Assembly: GCF_030814015.1 (NCBI RefSeq)
Contig: NZ_JAUSUL010000002.1
Coordinates: forward strand, 1,178,001 to 1,242,000
Origin: Amorphus orientalis
GTDB lineage: Bacteria > Pseudomonadota > Alphaproteobacteria > Rhizobiales > Amorphaceae
Direction: 5' to 3'
DNA length: 64,000 bases
Below the pieces are notes generated by a model. That model was not told where the DNA came from, made no database searches, and worked only from the letters and a program-made list of their open reading frames with translations. Below, one piece after another: positions 34,337-43,598 of this stretch (the first letter of the stretch is position 1; each line of letters begins with the position of its first letter). The position numbers and the translations under genes are program-made.

Positions 34337-35611
34337 TCAGGCGCCCGACAGATGCGGCAGCGGATCCACGGGCTGCGATCCCTTGCGCAGTTCGAAATGC
34401 AGCTGGGGCTGCGAGACCGACCCGGTGGCGCCGGCCTTTGCGATCACCTGTCCGCGCTGGACGGTCTCGCCGCGCTTCACCAGGAGTTCCGAGTTGTGGG
34501 CGTAGGCCGAAACCCAGCCGTCCTTGTGCTGGATCAGGACAAGGTTGCCGTAGCCCTGAAGTTCGTTGCCCGCATAGATCACGGTGCCCTTCTCGGCGGC
34601 CTTGACGGGGGTGCCTTCGGGAACCGCCAGGTTGATGCCGTCATTGTTGGCGCCGTCGGACTGCTTGCCGAACCCGGCGATGATCCGTCCACGAGCAGGC
34701 CAGCGGAAGCCGTCCGCACCGTCGGAGGTCGGCGGAGCCTGGGTCGCGCTCGGCGCGTCCTCGGCCGCGTCCGTCTGCGTCACGGCGGCCCCGGCCTTAC
34801 CGGCCTCTGAGGGAAGCGAGGCAACCTGCACTTCCTCCTTCGGCGCTTCCGCCGCCGGCTCCGGCTTGGCCTCGAGGGCTTCCTTCTGCTCATTCAGCGT
34901 GGTCGGCTGCGACGCTGTGGCAACGGCCGCCGGCTGCCCCGAAGCACCCGCCCCAGGGATCTTGAGGGTCTGTCCGACCTTGATCGTGTCGCCCGACGTC
35001 ATTCCATTGGCGGACAGGAGCTGGGCCGGCTTGATGCCGTGGGCGCTCGCGATCGACCACACCGTGTCGCCGCTCTGAACCCGGTAGGTGCCGGACTGCG
35101 ACGAGGCAGACGGCGTCTGGGACGGCTGGACGGCAGCCTGCTGCACCGTCGGCTGGCTCGAAGCATGGGTCGGGATGATGATGCGGGTACCGGGCGCCAG
35201 CTGCGTTCCCGGCGTCAGGCCATTCGTCCTCAAGATCACGTCCGGCGGCACATTGTAGCGCTGGGCGAGCGAGGTCACCGTGTCCTCGTACTGGACCACG
35301 ATGGGTGTCCCACCCACGGTCGTCCAGCCGTTGTGGGTCCCGGCCGGCCCGGGATAGGTGGACTGGCCCGAGGAGAAGCCGGTTTGCCCGCCATACGAGG
35401 AGGAAGCGCCCCCCGGCAGCGACCCGGTCACCATCTGGTCGTCGCCGGTCAGGAGGGCCTTCTGATTCGGGGTGGATCCGGCATAGATCGGCCCGCCCGC
35501 GAAGCGCGAGACATCGGCGCTGCAACCGGCGGTGAATGCGGCCAGAAGGGCAACTGCAACCGCCCGGCCGACCGTATCCTTCCCTCTGCCGTTCGACACG
35601 TGCGAGAACAT
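34337..35611 (-). CDS. LysM/M23 peptidoglycan-binding lipoprotein (NlpD-like)
   Basis: A 424-residue lipoprotein. The signal ends in a lipobox (LLAAFTAGC) with the acylated Cys near residue 29. Two LysM domains follow: one near residues 100-150 and one near 172-217 (YRVQSGDTVWSIASAHGI). A Pro/Ala/Glu-rich linker leads to a C-terminal M23 domain (about 300-424), with NDGINLAVPEGTPV and QLHFELRKGSQPVDP. The first His of the usual HxG...D site is not visible where expected (NDGINLAV in place of HxGxD), so it may be a non-catalytic activator of cell-wall amidases, like E. coli NlpD. It is last in the conserved serS-surE-pcm block. Confidence 0.9.
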   Translation of the reverse strand: MFSHVSNGRGKDTVGRAVAVALLAAFTAGCSADVSRFAGGPIYAGSTPNQKALLTGDDQMVTGSLPGGASSSYGGQTGFSSGQSTYPGPAGTHNGWTTVGGTPIVVQYEDTVTSLAQRYNVPPDVILRTNGLTPGTQLAPGTRIIIPTHASSQPTVQQAAVQPSQTPSASSQSGTYRVQSGDTVWSIASAHGIKPAQLLSANGMTSGDTIKVGQTLKIPGAGASGQPAAVATASQPTTLNEQKEALEAKPEPAAEAPKEEVQVASLPSEAGKAGAAVTQTDAAEDAPSATQAPPTSDGADGFRWPARGRIIAGFGKQSDGANNDGINLAVPEGTPVKAAEKGTVIYAGNELQGYGNLVLIQHKDGWVSAYAHNSELLVKRGETVQRGQVIAKAGATGSVSQPQLHFELRKGSQPVDPLPHLSGA

Positions 35612-35822
35612 CGATGGCCACCCTGCTTCAGTCGTGAAAATCCACTGACAGAAGACACGGGTATCGTTGACGAAGGTTTAAGGGACTCGATCTTTTTCGA
35701 CCGGTCCCCAGTCCGCCGGTAGACAACCGGGACGGGAGAGACCGGACCTCCGTCAGGATCGCGCGGTCAGCACCGCCCGGACGAGAATAATCGCCGAAGG
35801 CGTCGGGCCACCGCGGAGAGGA

Positions 35823-36503
35823 TCATAGCCGTTCGGCCACACCATGGACCATGGGAACGAAACGGACAGCGCAGATGGACGTCTGCTCGCGACGGCTGCC
35901 GATCTTCGTCACCTTGACCAGATCCTGAACGCCTCCAGGCGTCCCGATCGGGATGATCATCAGGCCATGGTCCACCAGCTGGCTGGCCAGGGTTTCCGGC
36001 ACGTCCTCGCTGGCGGCCGTCACGATGATGCGGTGAAACGGCGCCGCTTCCGCCCAGCCGTCGAACCCGTCTCCGACCTGCGTCTTGATGTTCTCCAGCT
36101 TCAAAGCCTTGAACCGGTCCTGCGCCATCTCCAGCAGGGAGCGGTAGCGCTCGACGGTGTAGACTTCGCGGGCAAGCTTCGCCAGCACCGCCGCCTGGTA
36201 GCCGGAGCCCGTTCCGATTTCCAGAACACGATGATCCGGCTGGACGTCGAGCGCCTCCGTCATCATCGCAACGATCGTCGGCTGGGAGATGGTCTGGCCG
36301 CATTCGATCGGCAGCGCGCGATCCGCGTAGGCCAGATCCTGGTGCCGGAAGCCGAGAAACAGACGCCGGGGAATGGCCTCGATCGCCGACAGCACGCGGC
36401 GGTCGCGGATTCCGTTCGCGCGAAGCTGCAGGATCAGCTCGGCGAGTGAAACCCGGTCCGCTTCGGTCGGCTCCCCGTAAAGTGGTTCGTCGGATGCGCC
36501 CAT
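35823..36503 (-). CDS. pcm: Protein-L-isoaspartate O-methyltransferase
   Basis: A 226-residue SAM-dependent repair enzyme that methylates isoaspartyl residues in damaged proteins. The SAM-binding motif I VLEIGTGSGYQAAVL is near residue 92, VYTVERY follows, and the conserved post-motif FHRIIVTAA is near residue 153. The order surE-pcm-M23 peptidase is conserved in many proteobacteria. It starts 36 bases after surE. About 210 bases separate it from the peptidase gene. Confidence 0.95.
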   Translation of the reverse strand: MGASDEPLYGEPTEADRVSLAELILQLRANGIRDRRVLSAIEAIPRRLFLGFRHQDLAYADRALPIECGQTISQPTIVAMMTEALDVQPDHRVLEIGTGSGYQAAVLAKLAREVYTVERYRSLLEMAQDRFKALKLENIKTQVGDGFDGWAEAAPFHRIIVTAASEDVPETLASQLVDHGLMIIPIGTPGGVQDLVKVTKIGSRREQTSICAVRFVPMVHGVAERL

Positions 36504-36539
36504 CGCGATTTCTTACAACGGCTCGACGGAGCCATCTGC

Positions 36540-37307
36540 TCAGTCTTTCGAGCCCAACGCCGTCTTGAGATCATCGAGGACTCTGTGCGCGGTCAGGTCG
36601 AGGCGCAAGGGGGTGACGGAGATATAGCCTTCCCGCACGGCGCGCAGGTCGGTTCCGTCGCCCGGTTCGAAGGGACGTCGCTCGAACGCAATCCAGTAAT
36701 AGGGATTGCCGCGCCCGTCGCGCCGCTCGTCGACCCCAAGCATCGCCTGGTCCCGGCGCCCCTGCAGGGTCACCTTGACCCCGGCGACCTTGTCCTTGGT
36801 CACAGCAGGAAAGTTGATGTTGATCAGCACATCACTCGGCAGGTCGGCCGCCAGCAGCTGGCGCACCAGCTCCGGGGCATGGGCGACGGCGGTCTCATAA
36901 GGAGGCTCGATCCCCATGGCGTGATCGAAGGCCTGGGACAAAGCGATGGAGCGAACCCCGAGGATGGTTCCTTCCATGGCGCCGGCCACCGTGCCCGAAT
37001 AGGTCAGGTCGTCAGCCAGGTTGTGACCTCGGTTGATCCCGGACAGCACCAGATCCGGCGGCGAATCCAACACCTGACGCATGCCCATGATCACGCAATC
37101 AGTCGGCGTGCCGCGCACCGCGAAATGACGCTCGCCCACCTCGCGCAGCCGGAGCGGATCGTTAATGGTCAGGGAATGCGAGGATCCGGACTGGTCCGTC
37201 TCCGGCGCCACCACCCAGACATCGTCGGTCAGCGCTTTCGCGATCTCCTCGAGGGCCCACAGGCCGGGCGCATGGATGCCGTCGTCGTTGGTGACCAGAA
37301 TCCGCAT
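36540..37307 (-). CDS. surE: 5'/3'-nucleotidase SurE
   Basis: A 255-residue stationary-phase survival phosphatase. N-terminal [15 protein letters not shown] contains the metal-binding [10 protein letters not shown] and [22 protein letters not shown] (Asn and Gly-rich active site) follow. It dephosphorylates nucleoside monophosphates. Its start is only seven bases after serS, so the two are co-transcribed. Confidence 0.97.
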   Translation of the reverse strand: MRILVTNDDGIHAPGLWALEEIAKALTDDVWVVAPETDQSGSSHSLTINDPLRLREVGERHFAVRGTPTDCVIMGMRQVLDSPPDLVLSGINRGHNLADDLTYSGTVAGAMEGTILGVRSIALSQAFDHAMGIEPPYETAVAHAPELVRQLLAADLPSDVLININFPAVTKDKVAGVKVTLQGRRDQAMLGVDERRDGRGNPYYWIAFERRPFEPGDGTDLRAVREGYISVTPLRLDLTAHRVLDDLKTALGSKD

Positions 37308-37314
37308 GTCTGCC

Positions 37315-38595
37315 TCAGCCTCGCCCGATCGTGTCCATGCCGCCCATATAGGGCTTCAGCGCGTCCGGAACGGCAATGGTGCCGTCTTCCTGCTGGTACG
37401 TCTCCATGACCGCGATCAGCGCGCGCCCGACCGCAACGCCCGACCCGTTGAGCGTGTGCACGAACCGCGTTCCCCCGCCCTCGGCCGGGCGGTAGCGCGC
37501 CTCCATCCGGCGCGCCTGGAAATCGCCGCAGACCGAGCAGCTGGAGATCTCGCGATAGGCCCCCTGCCCCGGCAGCCAGACCTCGATGTCGTAGGTCTTC
37601 CGCGACGCGAACCCCATGTCTCCGGTCGACAGCGTCATAACCCGGTAGTGGAGCCCGAGCCGCTGCAGGATGGTTTCGGCGCAGGCGAGCATGCGTTCGT
37701 GTTCGTCCAGCGACGTCTCCGCCGCCGTGATCGACACGAGCTCGACCTTGTTGAACTGATGCTGGCGCAGCATACCGCGGGTGTCGCGGCCCGCCGATCC
37801 CGCCTCGGACCGGAAACACGGCGTCAGTGCGGTCACCCGGATCGGCAGATCCGCCTCGTCGAGAAGCTGCTCGCGAACCAGGTTGGTCAGCGGCACCTCC
37901 GCCGTCGGGATGAGCCAGCGCGCGTCCGTCGTGGCGAACTGATCCTCGGCGAATTTCGGAAGCTGAGCGGTCCCGAACAGGGCCTGATCGCGCACCAGCA
38001 GCGGCGGCTGAACCTCGGTGTAGCCGTGCTCCTGGGTGTGAATGTCGAGCATGAACTGTCCGAGCGCGCGCTCCAGGCGGGCGAGCGCTCCCTTCAGAAC
38101 GACAAACCGCGACCCGGCGATCCGGGCTGCGGCCTCGAAACTCATGAGTCCCAGCGCTTCGCCGAGCTCGTAGTGTTCCTTCGCTGCGAAGCTCAGCTGC
38201 GCCTGTTCGCCGCTCCGGCGCAGCTCGACGTTTGCGGCCTCATCGGCCCCGACCGGAACGTCGTCCAGCGGCACGTTCGGCGTGGCTGCGAGGAGAGCCT
38301 CCAGCTCCGCTTCCGCGGCCCGCTCCGCCTCCTCGCCCGCCTGGATCTGCGCCTTGAGCGAGGCCACCTCGGCCATCAGCCGCTGGGCCTCTTCCTCATC
38401 GCCGGACCCCTTGGCCTTCCCGATCGCCTTTGACGCCGTGTTGCGGCGCGCCTGGGCTTCCTGGAGCGCCTGAACGGCGGCCCTGCGGGCATCGTCGAGT
38501 TTGGTCAGCGTGTCGGAAAGAGGATCCATGCCGCGGGCGGAAAGCGCACGGTCGAACGCCTCCGGATTGTCGCGGATCCAGCGGATGTCCAACAT
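37315..38595 (-). CDS. serS: Seryl-tRNA synthetase
   Basis: A 426-residue class II synthetase. It has an N-terminal coiled-coil arm (about 25-105, rich in Ala, Glu and Arg) that grips the long arm of tRNA-Ser, then the catalytic domain with motif 2 [23 protein letters not shown] and motif 3 [19 protein letters not shown]. Normal length. It lies between tatC and surE in the order typical of Rhizobiales. Confidence 0.98.
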   Translation of the reverse strand: MLDIRWIRDNPEAFDRALSARGMDPLSDTLTKLDDARRAAVQALQEAQARRNTASKAIGKAKGSGDEEEAQRLMAEVASLKAQIQAGEEAERAAEAELEALLAATPNVPLDDVPVGADEAANVELRRSGEQAQLSFAAKEHYELGEALGLMSFEAAARIAGSRFVVLKGALARLERALGQFMLDIHTQEHGYTEVQPPLLVRDQALFGTAQLPKFAEDQFATTDARWLIPTAEVPLTNLVREQLLDEADLPIRVTALTPCFRSEAGSAGRDTRGMLRQHQFNKVELVSITAAETSLDEHERMLACAETILQRLGLHYRVMTLSTGDMGFASRKTYDIEVWLPGQGAYREISSCSVCGDFQARRMEARYRPAEGGGTRFVHTLNGSGVAVGRALIAVMETYQQEDGTIAVPDALKPYMGGMDTIGRG

Positions 38596-38637
38596 CGGAA
38601 AGCTCCGGAAATCTCGTGAACGGCGGCGGGCCCGCCG

Positions 38638-39423
38638 TCAGCTCGCCTCGTCCGTCTCGGCCGCGGCTTTCGACCGCTCGACATAGCGGACGGCGATGAT
38701 GGAGATCTCGTAGAGGAGCAGCGCGGGCACCGCAAGGCTGATCTGGCTGATCGGATCGGGCGGCGTCAGCACCGCAGCCATGATGAAGGCGATCACCACC
38801 GCATACTTGCGTTTCCGCTTGAGATCGGCCGCGTTCGTCATCCCCGCTCGGGCGAGCAGCGTGAGGACCACCGGCAGCTGGAACACGATCCCGAAGGCGA
38901 AGATCAGAACCATGATCAGGCCGAGATACTCGCTGACCCTCGGCAGGAGCTGGATGCTGGCCTGGCCGGCACCGCCCTCCTGCTCCATGGCCAGGAAGAA
39001 GTTCATGGCCAGCGGCATCACCACGAAATAGACGAGGCAGGCGCCGATCAGGAACAGGATCGGGGTCGCGACCAGGAACGGCAGGAAGGCGCCGCGCTCG
39101 TTCTTGTAGAGGCCGGGCGCCACGAACATGTAGATCTGAGACGCCAGCACCGGAAACGCCAGGAACAGCGCCCCGAACAGCGCCAGCTTGAGCTGGGTGA
39201 AGAAATATTCCTGGGGCGCGGTGTAGATCAGCTCGATCGACCGGGTTTCGCCGGCAGCCCGCTCATAGGGGACCACCAGAATATTGAAGATGTCGGAGGC
39301 GAAGTAGAAGCAGACAACGAACGCGATCGCGATGGCGATCAGCGACTTGATCAACCGCCCGCGCAACTCGATCAGATGGTCGATCAGCGGGGCCTTCGAG
39401 GCGTCGATGTCATCCTGCGTCAT
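38638..39423 (-). CDS. tatC: Twin-arginine translocase subunit TatC
   Basis: A 261-residue six-helix core receptor of the Tat system. APLIDHLIELRGRL near the N-terminus contains the signal-binding Glu/Arg of TatC (usual HLxELRxR). The PFLVATPILFLIGACLVYFVVMP and LTPPDPISQ regions are standard. It overlaps tatB by four bases, so translation is coupled. It exports folded, cofactor-bearing proteins. Confidence 0.97.
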   Translation of the reverse strand: MTQDDIDASKAPLIDHLIELRGRLIKSLIAIAIAFVVCFYFASDIFNILVVPYERAAGETRSIELIYTAPQEYFFTQLKLALFGALFLAFPVLASQIYMFVAPGLYKNERGAFLPFLVATPILFLIGACLVYFVVMPLAMNFFLAMEQEGGAGQASIQLLPRVSEYLGLIMVLIFAFGIVFQLPVVLTLLARAGMTNAADLKRKRKYAVVIAFIMAAVLTPPDPISQISLAVPALLLYEISIIAVRYVERSKAAAETDEAS

Positions 39424-39923
39424 GAGCGCTGCGTGCCTCCGACGCCTGCATCCCGCTGGGGCTCCGTGGCCGGCAGCGTCGCCTCGGTCTCAGTGGACAC
39501 GGGCTGGGGCGGCGGCGTGTCGGCTGCTTCGGAAGAAGGTGTCTCGGTTGTTTCTGTGGCAGCCGACTGGCCGGTCTCCGCTTGGTTGTCCGCGGACGCG
39601 GCGCTCGCGGGCGATTTGGCACTGTCGGACTGGCCGGGCTGCTTGGCGCCGGCGTTGGGGTCGATCATGTGGCGAACCGACTTGAACGGATCGGTCACGG
39701 AGCCCGCCTTTTCGATATCCTTGCGGACGTCGTCGACGTTGGCCTGACGCTCGGCTTCCTTCAACACATCGTTGAACTGGGACTGGAATTCGTTGGCCAT
39801 ACGACGCATGCGCCCGACCGTGCGGCCGAACGTCATCAGCATGGACGGCAGCTCTTTCGGGCCGACCACCAGAATCGCAATCGCTGCGACGACCAACAGC
39901 TCGGTCCAGCCGATGTCAAACAT
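39420..39923 (-). CDS. tatB: Twin-arginine translocase subunit TatB
   Basis: A 167-residue protein: one N-terminal helix (MFDIGWTELLVVAAIAILVVGPKELP, with E8 and the G-P hinge), an amphipathic helix (LMTFGRTVGRMRRMANEFQSQF), and a long Ala/Thr/Pro-rich C-terminal tail. It forms the TatBC receptor with TatC. The tail is poorly conserved in the family, as expected. Confidence 0.96.
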   Translation of the reverse strand: MFDIGWTELLVVAAIAILVVGPKELPSMLMTFGRTVGRMRRMANEFQSQFNDVLKEAERQANVDDVRKDIEKAGSVTDPFKSVRHMIDPNAGAKQPGQSDSAKSPASAASADNQAETGQSAATETTETPSSEAADTPPPQPVSTETEATLPATEPQRDAGVGGTQRS

Positions 39924-39972
39924 TAGCCTGCGCCTCGGATCGGGCTACGACGCCTTCGCTCGCGTTCCCGGC

Positions 39973-40215
39973 TCAACCAGCCTTGGACCGATCCTCTGAG
40001 GTCTGCTTGACGGTCTCCGAAGGGGTATGCTCGATCGTCTTGCCGGACGCGTCCGAGGTGCCCTTCTGATCCTCGTCATCATCGTCGGCGAGGCCCTTGC
40101 GGAAGCTTTTAACGCCCTTCGCGACGTCCCCCATCAGCTCCGAAATCTTACCGCGTCCGAACAGCAGCACGACGATCACGGCAATGATGAGAATTTGCCA
40201 GAAACTGATACCCAT
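39973..40215 (-). CDS. tatA: Twin-arginine translocase subunit TatA
   Basis: An 80-residue pore-forming subunit. A short hydrophobic helix ([34 protein letters not shown]) includes the F-G-R-G hinge and the amphipathic helix; an acidic, Ser/Thr-rich tail follows. It is first of the tatABC set, read leftwards. Confidence 0.97.
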   Translation of the reverse strand: MGISFWQILIIAVIVVLLFGRGKISELMGDVAKGVKSFRKGLADDDDEDQKGTSDASGKTIEHTPSETVKQTSEDRSKAG

Positions 40216-40321
40216 TTAACACTGTTCCCATGTGTCGGACCGATCCAAGCGGTCTCGCTTGTCCGGCACTATTTCAAAAAGCGCGGGCGCCCGCAATGAG
40301 GTCGCTGCGCCGCACCACAGC

Positions 40322-41500
40322 TTAATCGCCGGTAGCGCCTCCGGCTCGGTCGGGATCCGACGGAAATACCAGCGTCGCTTCCGGATCCAATGCCAGCGTT
40401 ACGGTGTCTCCGGCCAACCCGCCGCAGCGGACCGGTCGCCGCACGACAAGAAGCTGCGGGAAGCCCTCCACCTCCACCTCGATGCGTTCGATTTCGCCGA
40501 GGAACCGGCGGTCGACTACGCGCCCGGGACAGCCGCGGCCATCGGCCGCGGGTAGAAGCGCATCCGGCCTGGCCACGACAACAACGTGCGCCCCATCCTT
40601 CATATCCGGCACGGAAATCTGGCCCAATGGTGTCATCGCGCATCCGTCGCGAATCGTTGTCTCGAATTCATTCACTTCGCTGAAGAAGCGTGCGGCCTCC
40701 AGATCGACCGGGCGGGCATAGAGAGACGCGGGGTCCCCCTCCTGAACAACGCGCCCGGCGCGCATCAGCGCGATACGGTCACCTATCTGCATGGCTTCTT
40801 CCGGGTCGTGAGTGACGACCACGGCCGTCGATGCGGTTTCGCGCAGGAGCGCCAGCGCATCCCGGCGGACATGGTGCCGCAGTGTCCGGTCGAGACCGGA
40901 AAACGGCTCGTCCATCAGCAGGACGCGAGGCCGCGGCATCAGTGCTCGGACAAGCGCGACCCGCTGTTGCTCTCCGCCGGAGAGCGCGTTCGGATAGGCG
41001 TCCGCGTATCTGGTGAGGCCCATCCGCTCCAGCGTCCGCTGCGCAAGGTCCATGGCCGCCGGCCGGTTTCCTCGCCTGATTCCGAAGAGGACGTTGTCGA
41101 GAACCGTCAGATGGGGGAAGAGCGCATAGTCCTGGAACACCAGGCCCAGGCCGCGTTCTTCAGCAGGAACGAAGCCCTGCGGCCCCGCGACCTCGTGCCC
41201 GTCGAGCAGGATCACACCCTCGGTCTGGGCTTCGACCCCGGCCGCGAGGCGGAGCAAGGTGGTCTTCCCGCAGCCGGACGGCCCCAGCAGGCAGAGGATC
41301 TCGCCTGGGGCGACCGAAAGCGTGACGTCAGTCAGGACAGCCGCGCCGCCATAGGAATGACCGACGCTCTGAAACGCCAGACGGGCCGGCGACACTGCCT
41401 GTTGTGCACCCGTCTGGCTGCGGCCGGCCGTCTCGAATGCTGCCGATGATGTCACCACGTTCTGCTCCCTGGTCCGCACGGCCTGTTCGATGCGGTCCAT
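40322..41500 (-). CDS. ABC ATPase with TOBE domain, FbpC/PotA-type (orphan)
   Basis: A 392-residue ATPase. Walker A GPSGCGKTTLL near residue 74, FQDYALFPHLTV, signature LSGGEQQRVALVRAL, Walker B VLLMDEPFSGLD and TOBE domain (about 290-375) are intact. Sequence style suggests the iron/thiamine/polyamine import class. No matching permease or binding protein lies alongside it. ATG 41500 starts a protein of normal length; a longer frame upstream overlaps the GGDEF-EAL gene and has no similarity. It begins 38 bases after that gene, so may be co-transcribed with it. Confidence 0.85.
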   Translation of the reverse strand: MDRIEQAVRTREQNVVTSSAAFETAGRSQTGAQQAVSPARLAFQSVGHSYGGAAVLTDVTLSVAPGEILCLLGPSGCGKTTLLRLAAGVEAQTEGVILLDGHEVAGPQGFVPAEERGLGLVFQDYALFPHLTVLDNVLFGIRRGNRPAAMDLAQRTLERMGLTRYADAYPNALSGGEQQRVALVRALMPRPRVLLMDEPFSGLDRTLRHHVRRDALALLRETASTAVVVTHDPEEAMQIGDRIALMRAGRVVQEGDPASLYARPVDLEAARFFSEVNEFETTIRDGCAMTPLGQISVPDMKDGAHVVVVARPDALLPAADGRGCPGRVVDRRFLGEIERIEVEVEGFPQLLVVRRPVRCGGLAGDTVTLALDPEATLVFPSDPDRAGGATGD

Positions 41501-41538
41501 ACAGGAATTCGGTACGGTGTGAAATTTGACCGATCGTC

Positions 41539-43071
41539 CTACCGGACGCCCAGTCCGCCGGCCTCCGCCAGAAGCGCGGCCATCGCATCGGCTTCCAGCG
41601 GTTCGCAGAAGAGGTTGCCCTGCCCCAACTCGCAGCCCCGCTCCCGAATCCAGACCGCCTGCGCCGCCTGCTCGATGCCTGACGCGCTCGTCTTGAACCC
41701 CAACGCGCGGCCGAGATCGATGATGGACGAGACGACGCGCCGGGCCTCGACGTCGGTGTTCACCCGTTTCACGAACGAGCTGTCGATCTTCACCGTGTCG
41801 AGCGGAATATCCCGAAGCTGGCGCAGCGACGAAAACCCGGTGCCGAACTGATCGAGCGCAATCCCGACGCCGGCCTCGTGCAGCTGCTGAAGCGTGTTCA
41901 TGGTCCGCTTCATCTCCGTCACGATGGCTGCCTCGGGGACCTCGATGCTGAGAGCCGTTGCCGGAAGCGCGTTCTTCTCCAAGGCCGCCAGGATCTTCCC
42001 GGCCAGATCGGGGTCGGCAAACTGCTGGCTGGAAACGTTCAGCGAGGCCGAGACGGACCGCGGCCATCGACGCATTTCGGTGCAGACCTTGTCCAGGAGC
42101 ACGAAGAACAGACAGTCGGTCAGTTGCGCGTCCTCGGCAATGCTCAGAAACTCGTCGGCGCCCAGGAGACCCTTCTGCGGATGGTCCCAGCGCAAATAGG
42201 CTTCCACGGCCACGGGCTGCATGGTCGTGAGATTGTAGATCGGCTGGAAGTTCGGCACGATCCCATCGCCTTCGATCGCATCCCGCAACGCCGCCTCCAG
42301 CGCCTTCCGGTTCTGAAGCAGCCGATCAAGTGCCTGATCGAAAAGAACATAGGTGTTCCGGCCGGCGACCTTCGCCTGACCGAGGGCGACATTCGCCTTC
42401 TGCAGAATACCAGCGGGGGTCTCGCCGTCGGTCGGAAACACGGCGATCCCGATCGAGCCCGTCACGGTTGTCGGCAGCCCTTCGGAATCAAAAGGTGCCG
42501 AGACTTCCTTCAGGATGCGACGAGCGGTGCGAAAGAGGGTCTCGGGCTGGTCGGCACCCTCAATCAGGATAGCGAAATCGTCGCCTGTAAGCCGGGCGAG
42601 AAAACCGGCAGATCCTAGCACGGCCGAAATGCGCTGGCTGACCTCCTGCAGCACGCGGTCGGCACTGTCGCTGCCGTAGACGCCGTTCACGCTCTTGAAA
42701 TTGTCCAGATCGAGAAGCAGGACGGCGAGCCGACTTCCCGATACGCGCGCCTCAAAGACCTGTCTCTCGAACATCTCAAGGAACACGCGCCGATTGGGGA
42801 GGCCGGTTAGCGGATCGCGGCGCGCTATTCGCTCCGCCTCGCTTTCAGCAGCCTCCCGCCGCGCGATCTCCCGTCGATAGTCCCGGTTCATAACGAGCAT
42901 TGCGACGATCAGCCCGACACTTCCAACAAGAAGCACCGAGAGTATCTCGTCCAGCTGATATTCCTCGTGCGCCCGAGAATATTCATAAAACATTTCGAAA
43001 AAATCGAACTGAATAACGACTATCTGCGCGGCAAGAACCAAACCGACGATTAAAGCATAGATTGGCCGCAT
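41539..43071 (-). CDS. Membrane GGDEF-EAL protein with degenerate active sites
   Basis: A 510-residue protein: two N-terminal helices (about 4-22 and 43-62), a short coiled coil, a GGDEF domain (about 85-245) and an EAL domain (about 270-500). The GGDEF signature reads TGDDF. The EAL signature reads EAY (E290, Y292), the metal pair DD reads DQ (Q408 in LDQFGTG), and the AEGVE motif reads ASGIE. DPLTGLPNRR and QGNLF are kept. Loss of several catalytic residues suggests it binds c-di-GMP or partners rather than making or degrading the messenger. This is inferred from family knowledge. Confidence 0.9.
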   Translation of the reverse strand: MRPIYALIVGLVLAAQIVVIQFDFFEMFYEYSRAHEEYQLDEILSVLLVGSVGLIVAMLVMNRDYRREIARREAAESEAERIARRDPLTGLPNRRVFLEMFERQVFEARVSGSRLAVLLLDLDNFKSVNGVYGSDSADRVLQEVSQRISAVLGSAGFLARLTGDDFAILIEGADQPETLFRTARRILKEVSAPFDSEGLPTTVTGSIGIAVFPTDGETPAGILQKANVALGQAKVAGRNTYVLFDQALDRLLQNRKALEAALRDAIEGDGIVPNFQPIYNLTTMQPVAVEAYLRWDHPQKGLLGADEFLSIAEDAQLTDCLFFVLLDKVCTEMRRWPRSVSASLNVSSQQFADPDLAGKILAALEKNALPATALSIEVPEAAIVTEMKRTMNTLQQLHEAGVGIALDQFGTGFSSLRQLRDIPLDTVKIDSSFVKRVNTDVEARRVVSSIIDLGRALGFKTSASGIEQAAQAVWIRERGCELGQGNLFCEPLEADAMAALLAEAGGLGVR

Positions 43072-43502
43072 CGGCTCTACGCCTCACCCGAACGTCTGCT
43101 GCAGCATGCATCGATCGGCAATGCCGCGTACAGAAGTTGCGGAAGGTCAATTGCGTAGAAAAAATGAAGACCGCACCGAAGAAGCGGCCAGGCGGCCGCT
43201 TCCTTCCAGCTCAATTCGAAACAATTTTCCATGTCGCGAAAATCACGCTTGCGATTGCCCATATTTGCCGACGGCAGAGTCTGTCTCCCGATGCAGCTTC
43301 GGGATGCGATCGGATAGGCCCTTAGGATGGCCTGAAGCTTGCCGAAGGCCTGCAGCCCCATACAACCAATGATACTACTTCACACCCTTGCGTGGAACCC
43401 TGACGCCAGGCCACGAAAAACAAGGCCGGCTAAGCGCTTCTGCTGACTTTTTTCGCCCGTTCTCAGCAACCGGTTCGCAGACTGACCTGCGTCCCGGACA
43501 AC
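43072..43502. other. Intergenic region upstream of the GGDEF-EAL gene
   Basis: About 430 bases without a convincing gene. It must carry the leftward promoter of the GGDEF-EAL gene. Two stems are visible: GAAGCGGCC/GGCCGCTTC (43181-43202) in the likely 5' leader, and TCCCGA/TCGGGA (43286-43304). No other feature was recognised. Confidence 0.5.
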
Positions 43503-43536
43503 AAAAAGGCGCCGTGCGGCATAGCCGCACGGCGCC
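43503..43536 (-). terminator. Terminator after mmsA
   Basis: GGCGCCGTGCGGC and GCCGCACGGCGCC form a perfect 13-bp stem with a 3-base loop; on the minus strand TTTTT follows. It lies 63 bases beyond the mmsA stop. Confidence 0.95.
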
Positions 43537-43598
43537 GTGTCTCCAATCGGCGGTCCCGACCGTGGTCTCGGACGAGCCACGAGGGACCGAGCGACGGG

